Program-made: the position numbers and the translations under genes
The notes under the pieces: generated by a model
Databases searched by the model: none
What the model was told of the DNA's origin: nothing
Seen by the model: the letters and a program-made list of their open reading frames with translations, nothing else
Shown here: piece after piece, positions 5,828 to 10,570 of the stretch
How positions within the stretch are numbered: the first letter of the stretch is position 1
How the letters are laid out: each line of letters begins with the position of its first letter
DNA from: Deltaproteobacteria bacterium
GTDB taxonomy: Bacteria > Desulfobacterota > Desulfobacteria > Desulfobacterales > JAFDCJ01
DNA length: 10,570 bases
Reading direction: 5' to 3'
NCBI GenBank assembly: GCA_019310665.1
Contig: JAFDDW010000059.1
Location: forward strand, 1 to 10,570

Positions 5828-6128
5828 GCTGCTAATTCCCCCTTTGATTGAGAAACAAGTTCTTTACCTATGACCTTTAGCATCAATCATGCCAAAGGAA
5901 TAAAGGAGGTGCGCGGCGAATAAAATATAACATGAATTCAAGGTGTTAAGATAGAAATTTAATTTGCAGGGATCTAGTCCATTAAACAGCATCGAACATG
6001 AGATGTGGAAATATTGGTAAGGGAGATGAGTGAAGGTCGGCAATTTATAAATTATGAGTGTAATATAAGTATGTTAAACAGCTTATAATATTGTTAGCAG
6101 GTTGAGAATATTCGAAGGCTTTACATTG
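5828..6128. other. Regulatory interval upstream of the REC-GGDEF gene
   Basis: This 301-base stretch carries no credible gene. At the left is the sigma-54 promoter match. Further upstream are a direct repeat TTAAACAGC (5982-5990 and 6074-6082) and a perfect 12-bp palindrome AATTTATAAATT (6042-6053). No terminator for the NtrC-type gene is visible, so read-through into the REC-GGDEF gene is possible. Confidence 0.6.
5879..5894 (-). promoter_or_regulatory. Sigma-54 (-24/-12) promoter of the REC-GGDEF gene
   Basis: The minus strand reads TGGCATGATTGATGCT. Against the consensus TGGCACRNNNNTTGCW it differs at two positions only. The invariant GG (-24) and GC (-12) are present and exactly 10 bases apart. 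The predicted start near 5868 leaves a leader of about 40 nt that includes the ribosome site. The gene just upstream (6129-7502) encodes a sigma-54 activator, which strengthens the call. Confidence 0.68.
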
Positions 6129-7502
6129 TCAGTTAATCTGCTGATTTATCAATCCATATTTTTTAATCCGATAGCGAAGCTTGTGGGACGGCATATTCAT
6201 CAGACGGGCAGCTTCAGAGACATTTCCCCTGGTAATTTTCATGGCTTTTCCGATGAGGCTTTTGGTCACTTCATTATAATCAAGGTCATTATCGGCAGTC
6301 GCTGGTTTGAAGCCGGCGGTCTTGTTCTCCTTGGGCGGTCCTAAAATATGAAAATGTTCCAATGTGAGAACATCCCCGGTTTCGATGAGAATTATTCGTT
6401 CGACGGCATTTCGTAGTTCGCGTACATTTCCGGGCCATTGAAAATCCAATAGAAAAGTCTGCGCACCAGGAGAAATTGCGTTAAAATTTTTGCTAAACTT
6501 ATGATTATACTGGTTCATGAAATGCTTGGTAAGGAGTATGATATCTTCCGGTCTTTCCCGCAAGGGAGGCAAATCAAGTCTAACCACATTTAGTCGGAAA
6601 AAAAGATCGCTTCTGAATTCACCCCGTTCAACGGCCTGGTCCAGATCGATGTTGGTAGCCGCAATGATTCTCGCTGAAACCTTAACCGGCCTGTTTCCGC
6701 CAATCCTGTAAAAGGCTCGATCTTCTAAAACTGCGAGTAATTTTACCTGGGCGGAGAGAGGCATCGCTCCGATTTCATCTAAAAACAGAGTCCCGCCGTC
6801 AGATTCTTCAAAACGACCCTTTTTGCCATCGGCCCTGGCCCCGGTGAAAGCGCCTCGCTCATAGCCAAAAAGTTCGCTTTCTACCAGATCTTTGGCAATA
6901 GCTCCGCAGTTTACCGTAACAAAAGGCCCCGGTATTTCACGGCTGTTATAATGCGTCGCTTTGGCAAGAACCCCCTTACCGACACCGCTTTCACCGGTGA
7001 TTAACACTGGCGTATCGAGGCTGTTTGAAGCTTTTTTTGCAATTTGAACAATATCTTTTATGCGGGGATTATTACCAATCAGGTCAAAATTATACTTGTC
7101 AACACGTGGCTGCTGGATTGATCTGATCTGATTCTTTAATCCCCTGTTCTCAAGAGCATGCGCTATGGTTAGCAAAAGTTCCTGGGAATTAATCGGTTTT
7201 ACCAGATAATCATAGGCGCCCAGCTTTATTGCCTTCACAATGGTTTTGATGTCTTCAACTGCCGTGACCATAATCACCGAGGCATCCGGATGGTTCCGCT
7301 TTAGCCTTTTGAGCACCTCGGCGCCATCAATTTCCGGCAGCCCGACATCCAGCAGCACGATGTCCGGCCGTTCGTTCTCGAAAAGCCTTAATGCCTCCAA
7401 ACCATCCCCGGCTGTTATGGTGCGGTATTTATCGTCCAGAGCTAAAGAAAGACCTTTTCTGATGCTCTTATCATCATCGACGATCAGAATTTTAGAATCC
7501 AT
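6129..7502 (-). CDS. NtrC-family sigma-54-dependent response regulator
   Basis: The 457 residues have the classic three-domain layout. The receiver (about 1-120) has D9-D11, phospho-acceptor D52 (LLDVGLPEIDG), T80 and K102. The AAA+ domain (about 139-375) has Walker A GESGVGKG (170-177), the sigma-54 contact loop GAFTGA (217-222), Walker B GTLFLDEIG (237-245), ATN sensor I (282-284), arginine fingers in FRSDLFFRLNV (R297, R303) and sensor II LRERPEDI. A Fis-type DNA-binding helix-turn-helix covers about 423-452 (GNVSEAARLMNMPSHKLRYRIKKYGL). All residues needed to activate sigma-54 RNA polymerase are present. It follows the histidine kinase gene by 125 bases, so the two probably form a pair. 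Its target genes cannot be named, but the adjacent sigma-54 promoter at 5879-5894 is the obvious candidate. The ribosome site is weak. Confidence 0.95.
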   Translation of the reverse strand: MDSKILIVDDDKSIRKGLSLALDDKYRTITAGDGLEALRLFENERPDIVLLDVGLPEIDGAEVLKRLKRNHPDASVIMVTAVEDIKTIVKAIKLGAYDYLVKPINSQELLLTIAHALENRGLKNQIRSIQQPRVDKYNFDLIGNNPRIKDIVQIAKKASNSLDTPVLITGESGVGKGVLAKATHYNSREIPGPFVTVNCGAIAKDLVESELFGYERGAFTGARADGKKGRFEESDGGTLFLDEIGAMPLSAQVKLLAVLEDRAFYRIGGNRPVKVSARIIAATNIDLDQAVERGEFRSDLFFRLNVVRLDLPPLRERPEDIILLTKHFMNQYNHKFSKNFNAISPGAQTFLLDFQWPGNVRELRNAVERIILIETGDVLTLEHFHILGPPKENKTAGFKPATADNDLDYNEVTKSLIGKAMKITRGNVSEAARLMNMPSHKLRYRIKKYGLINQQIN

Positions 7503-7532
7503 AATTGAACGTCTCGTAATTTATACAATCCA

Positions 7533-7608
7533 TTGGAATTATAGTGTTTTTCGTGGAAATATTCTTTTGTAAACCCCATGGAATGATGGAATAGTGGGAA
7601 ATTGGAAT
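7533..7608. repeat. Degenerate TGGAAT word repeat between the kinase and regulator genes
   Basis: TGGAAT occurs at 7534-7539, 7579-7584, 7587-7592 and 7603-7608, with related GTGGGAA and ACTGGGTATTG words between and after them. It fills much of the gap between the two signalling genes and resembles the degenerate word repeats at 4394-4567 in style but not in sequence. Confidence 0.5.
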
Positions 7609-7627
7609 ACTGGGTATTGTTGCATCA

Positions 7628-9223
7628 TTACAATTGGGGCAAAGCCCCTAAGTTCTTCCCACCGCCACTCTCAAGCAAAGACGTAGCGGGAATTTTATTC
7701 TTAAAACCCGTTGCCGGCAGTTCGATGGTAAACGTTGTTCCCTTTTGGGGATTGGTCTTAAAGGAGATAGCGCCGCCTTGGCGCTTGATGATTTGGTGCG
7801 ATATGCTCAATCCCAGTCCGGTGCCGGTGGCTTTGGTGGTGAAAAAAGGGTTAAATATGTCTTCCTGGTGAGCCGTTTCGATACCGGGACCTGAATCACT
7901 AACGCTTAAAAATACGGCGGGGCTATTTGCGGCCACCGAGGATAGGCCCAGCGCTGTCCTTATGTCCATATTGCCCCCCTCGGCCATGGCTTCGATGGCG
8001 TTTAAAACCACGTTGTTAATGACTTGTTGCAGACCGATGACATCTCCCCGGACCGAAGGCAAACTGATATTTAAATTCAGATTCAGATGAATGTTTGATT
8101 TTCTGAGCTTGGATGACCAAAACTTAACATTTTCCCGGGTCAAGTCATTCAAATCAATTTCATCTGAAGTCGCTACCGGTGGCTTGGCAAAATCTAGCAC
8201 CCGTTTAATGATCTGTTCGATTCTAATTATGTTTTCTCTAATTTCATCAAAAAGCTCCATTTCATGATCGGCGCGGTCGTATTTATCCTCATCGCACAAA
8301 ATGTCAGTAAACAAGTTGATACTGGCCAAAGGATTTCGAATCTCATGGGCGATTCCGCCGGAAAGCTGTCCCAGGGAAGACAGACGGTCAGCGCGGATTA
8401 ATTGTTCTTCGATTTTTCTTTGTTCGGTAATGTCTTCGATGCGGATAATGGCGTTGCCTTCGCCTTGCACTTCATTTTGCATGGGGTAAATAACAACAGC
8501 TTCGAATCGCGAAGGATCTTTTAAGCCGTTTCGTTCGAAAGTGATGGGATTTTTGCTTAGTATCGCCAGATTTAATTGGCAATCCTGGCATGGAGATGAT
8601 TTCCCGGCTAACATCCTATAACAGGATTGACCCAGAATATCCTGGTACCGTGAAATCCCGGTATAATCTTTAGCCGCTTTGTTCAAAATTTTTATGGTCA
8701 TTCGGCGGTCGACCATGATCAAAGGTTCTGAAATGCCATCAAAAACAGACTGCAGGTTCGACTTGCTCTGCAATAGCTGTTGCTCCACTTTTTTACGCTC
8801 TTCGACCTCGTTTTGTAATTCGTCAATCAGGGCCTTGTTTTCCAACCGTAATTTGCGTTTCTCAATGGCACGCTTGACTGAAATTAAGAGATCTTCAATA
8901 TTATCCAACGGTTTCGTCAGATAATTAAAAGCGCCATCCTCCTTCATGGCCTGAACGGCATTTTCAAATGTGGCATTGCCGGTCAGAATTATTACTTCAA
9001 TGTTGCCATCAAAATGTTTAATCTTTTCTAATACTTCTAATCCCCCCATGCCGGGCATACTCATGTCGGTGATGACCAGATCAAAAGGTTCTGATTTGAA
9101 CAGCTTGACGGCTTCTTGGCCGCTTTCAGCTCTGGTGACTTCATATTCTTCTGCCGATAATATAGTATCGAGCATAGTCAGAATTTGAATATCATCATCA
9201 ATTATGAGGATTTTTTCATTCAT
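7628..9223 (-). CDS. Histidine kinase with N-terminal receiver and cysteine-bearing PAS domain (REC-PAS-HisKA-HATPase)
   Basis: The 531 residues carry four parts. The receiver (1-120) has D9-D11, D53 (ITDMSMPGMGG), T81 and K104. After a coiled-coil linker (about 120-155) comes a PAS domain (about 153-268) with C201, C212 and C215 in a CY...PCQDC arrangement. The dimerisation/phosphotransfer helix has the H-box GGIAHEIRNPL (H293). The ATPase domain has the N-box VINNVVLNAIEAM (N404, N408), DSGPGI (443-448), the F-box FNPFFTTK and GTGLGLSI (467-474). No transmembrane segment is seen, so it is a cytoplasmic sensor. The receiver suggests input from another kinase. It probably phosphorylates the NtrC-type regulator encoded 125 bases downstream. 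No Shine-Dalgarno sequence is visible. The last codons include a GGGGC-TTT-GCCCC hairpin (7648-7636) without a T tract. Confidence 0.95.
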   Translation of the reverse strand: MNEKILIIDDDIQILTMLDTILSAEEYEVTRAESGQEAVKLFKSEPFDLVITDMSMPGMGGLEVLEKIKHFDGNIEVIILTGNATFENAVQAMKEDGAFNYLTKPLDNIEDLLISVKRAIEKRKLRLENKALIDELQNEVEERKKVEQQLLQSKSNLQSVFDGISEPLIMVDRRMTIKILNKAAKDYTGISRYQDILGQSCYRMLAGKSSPCQDCQLNLAILSKNPITFERNGLKDPSRFEAVVIYPMQNEVQGEGNAIIRIEDITEQRKIEEQLIRADRLSSLGQLSGGIAHEIRNPLASINLFTDILCDEDKYDRADHEMELFDEIRENIIRIEQIIKRVLDFAKPPVATSDEIDLNDLTRENVKFWSSKLRKSNIHLNLNLNISLPSVRGDVIGLQQVINNVVLNAIEAMAEGGNMDIRTALGLSSVAANSPAVFLSVSDSGPGIETAHQEDIFNPFFTTKATGTGLGLSISHQIIKRQGGAISFKTNPQKGTTFTIELPATGFKNKIPATSLLESGGGKNLGALPQL

Positions 9224-9240
9224 CGTAGTTATTATCGACC

Positions 9241-9260
9241 ATTAAAGCATAATCTTTAAT
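9241..9260. promoter_or_regulatory. Perfect 7-6-7 dyad upstream of the histidine kinase
   Basis: ATTAAAG (9241-9247) and CTTTAAT (9254-9260) are perfect inverted copies around CATAAT. The dyad ends 17 bases before the kinase ATG. It could be a regulator binding site or a small RNA hairpin in the leader. Its role is unknown. Confidence 0.4.
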
Positions 9261-9321
9261 TTTGGTGGAAATCCTAGGCAGTCCGAATTGAGTTGATGGA
9301 TTGTATTCTGAGATTTGCCGG

Positions 9322-9360
9322 CCCTGTTAAATAGTCTCTTGAATATTTCCGGTAACAGGG
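9322..9360. repeat. 8-bp inverted repeat between pilZ-type gene and kinase gene
   Basis: CCCTGTTA (9322-9329) and TAACAGGG (9353-9360) are perfect inverted copies separated by 23 bases. No T tract follows on either strand, so it does not look like an intrinsic terminator. It may be an operator or leader structure. Confidence 0.4.
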
Positions 9361-9434
9361 TAGGGCGTTTGAATTTTGTGAATTGGGATTTAACGGAACG
9401 TTTTCAAGGGCATGATATCGTCAGAAAGGGTAAT

Positions 9435-9857
9435 TCAGTCAGCCTCGACGGTACAATCTTTAATAAAATCGGCCAAATCGGATATTTGCCCGGGAACAAG
9501 TTCATCAAACTGGATACAGCATCGTTTCATGGAAATCGAGTTGGAAGACTCCGGCTCGTCTATTTCAAAACTGGAAACAATTTTACATGGTATGCGATCG
9601 ATGTATATGCCGCTGTCGACTAAAAAAATATCAAAAGTGGTTAAATTTTCGAGCCGTCGCCGGTGATCATGATAAAAAAAAGCCTTACCATCTCGGTCAT
9701 TATCTATGAATTGGCTGTCACTGTAGCGAAATGAGAAACCAGCCATACTGATATCAATAATTTGTCCCAGTTTGGATGAATTCTGATAAAGGACTGCAAA
9801 AGCGCCGTCTTTGACCCTATACCGTTTAAGGGTTCTGCGTGAAATTGGTTTACTCAT
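9435..9857 (-). CDS. PilZ domain protein (candidate c-di-GMP receptor)
   Basis: This 140-residue single-domain protein has both PilZ ligand motifs. R8xxxR12 lies in a basic start (SRRTLKRYRV), and DISMAG (35-40) gives D-x-S-x-x-G at the first strands. The C-terminal QFDELVPGQISDLADFI helix is typical of the family. PilZ domains bind c-di-GMP and pass the signal on to motility, polysaccharide or other targets. With no attached output domain, it probably works by contacting a partner protein, which cannot be named. A good ribosome site AAGGAA (complement of 9865-9870) precedes the ATG. It is 68 bases after the GGEEF gene with no terminator between, so the cyclase and receptor may be co-transcribed. 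Confidence 0.9.
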   Translation of the reverse strand: MSKPISRRTLKRYRVKDGAFAVLYQNSSKLGQIIDISMAGFSFRYSDSQFIDNDRDGKAFFYHDHRRRLENLTTFDIFLVDSGIYIDRIPCKIVSSFEIDEPESSNSISMKRCCIQFDELVPGQISDLADFIKDCTVEAD

Positions 9858-9925
9858 TATTGCTTTCCTTTTTTGGGTTCAACAGATAATTTCAGGGTAT
9901 TTTCTGTTTTGAGGTTAAATCTGTA

Positions 9926-10570
9926 TCAATTGGAATTTACCGCCTTGGACAAATCATGAACATCGGCGCTTTTTAAATGCGCCGGGCTTGAGGCTGAAAC
10001 TTCTACCGGCAAATCAAAACAGCATTCAAATCTGTTTCGGCCAGCCTCCTTGGCCCGGTAAAGCGCCTGATCGGCCGTCTTAACCAGATTCACCTTATCC
10101 TGAGCATCTTGCGGGAAAAAGGCGCCGCCCATACTGACGGTGACCCTGGCTTTCTGATCTTGGTACACGAAGGTATGGTTCCTTATGGCTGTCATTTGCC
10201 TGTTAACCGCCTTTACCGCCTGCGCTTTGGATATTTCATTCATAATTACGAAAAACTCTTCACCGCCATAGCGATAAAGCCGATCCGTTGACCGCAGTTG
10301 ACCGGTAAGAAGTTCACCTAATTTTTTAAGAACATGGTCGCCAAACAAATGACCGTAGGTATCATTAACATCTTTAAAGTGGTCGGCATCGATCATAAGA
10401 ACAAAAAACGAATGGCCGTATCTGCGGGACCGATTGATCTCGTCATCAAGGCAAGATTGGAGGTGTCGATAGTTGTAAAGTCCGGTCAAAGAATCTCTGA
10501 TCGACAGCTCCTCCAGCTGTTTCACTAACGAACGGTTTTTTTGTTCAAGGCTTCTTTTCTCAAGAACTCG
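9926..10570 (-). CDS. GGDEF (GGEEF) diguanylate cyclase, C-terminal part (runs off right edge)
   Basis: The minus-strand frame stays open to the window edge, giving 214 visible residues. A GTG at 10525-10523 is internal, because the 15 codons before it encode a coiled-coil-like RVLEKRSLEQKNRSL that continues into the domain. The GGDEF domain has RDSLTGLYNYRHL, metal-binding FVLMIDADHFK, VNDTYGHLFGD, catalytic GGEEF (visible residues 102-106) and inhibitory site RSTD (93-96) five residues before it. It has every feature of an active, product-inhibited enzyme making c-di-GMP. A short tail after the domain (PVEVSASSPAHLKSADVHDL) has no known role. The N-terminal sensor or receiver part lies outside the window. 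It is followed by the PilZ gene. Confidence 0.95.
   Translation of the reverse strand, partial: RVLEKRSLEQKNRSLVKQLEELSIRDSLTGLYNYRHLQSCLDDEINRSRRYGHSFFVLMIDADHFKDVNDTYGHLFGDHVLKKLGELLTGQLRSTDRLYRYGGEEFFVIMNEISKAQAVKAVNRQMTAIRNHTFVYQDQKARVTVSMGGAFFPQDAQDKVNLVKTADQALYRAKEAGRNRFECCFDLPVEVSASSPAHLKSADVHDLSKAVNSN

Noticed and set aside
5901..5933. Strong Shine-Dalgarno-like AAAGGAGGT on the plus strand
   Set aside because: The nearest ATG (5931) is too far away and its frame stops after five codons; the GTG overlapping it stops after four. It lies in the sigma-54 promoter region and is probably chance.
7538..7543. Perfect TATAAT on the minus strand before the NtrC-type gene
   Set aside because: No -35 box lies at a workable distance, and the kinase gene upstream probably supplies transcription.
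9322..9360. Intrinsic terminator after the PilZ gene
   Set aside because: The stem is perfect, but the loop is 23 bases and no T tract follows on either strand.
9315..9623. Plus-strand open frame of 102 codons
   Set aside because: It overlaps the PilZ gene on the opposite strand for most of its length and shows no domain or ribosome site.

Overview
The window looks like a piece of a Desulfobacterota chromosome, probably from the sulfate-reducing Desulfobacterales type. I infer this from three things: the gene order rpsF-rpsR-DUF2232-rplI-dnaB, the style of the signalling proteins, and the degenerate AT-rich repeats between genes. No taxonomic marker was searched, so the assignment is an inference. 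Every convincing gene is on the minus strand, so transcription runs from right to left.

Left part (1-4188), housekeeping. An rpsF operon (S6, S18, a DUF2232 membrane protein, L9, replicative helicase DnaB) starts at a good sigma-70-type promoter near 4282-4311. It ends at a strong stem-loop terminator at 193-225. Beyond that, the first 42 codons of a gene resembling hflX run off the left edge. Two genes here are unusual. S6 carries a tail of about 120 residues built from VETAPVE-type repeats. The DUF2232 gene has a one-base frameshift in a run of five Ts, after which the missing C-terminus reads on intact in the other frame.

Middle (4189-4834), a 646-base gene-free stretch. It holds the rpsF promoter and leader, an imperfect inverted repeat made of degenerate GAATTTG-like heptamers, a perfect 9-bp intrinsic terminator, and a possible small RNA of about 100 nt.

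Right part (4835-10570), a signalling block centred on cyclic di-GMP. In transcription order it contains a GGEEF diguanylate cyclase (cut by the right edge), a PilZ domain protein, a REC-PAS histidine kinase, an NtrC-type sigma-54 activator, and a REC-GGDEF response regulator. The last gene is preceded by a close match to a sigma-54 (-24/-12) promoter at 5879-5894. The simplest model is that the kinase phosphorylates the NtrC-type regulator, which drives sigma-54 transcription of the REC-GGDEF cyclase, with PilZ as a c-di-GMP receptor. The individual domains are well supported. The circuit connecting them is inference.
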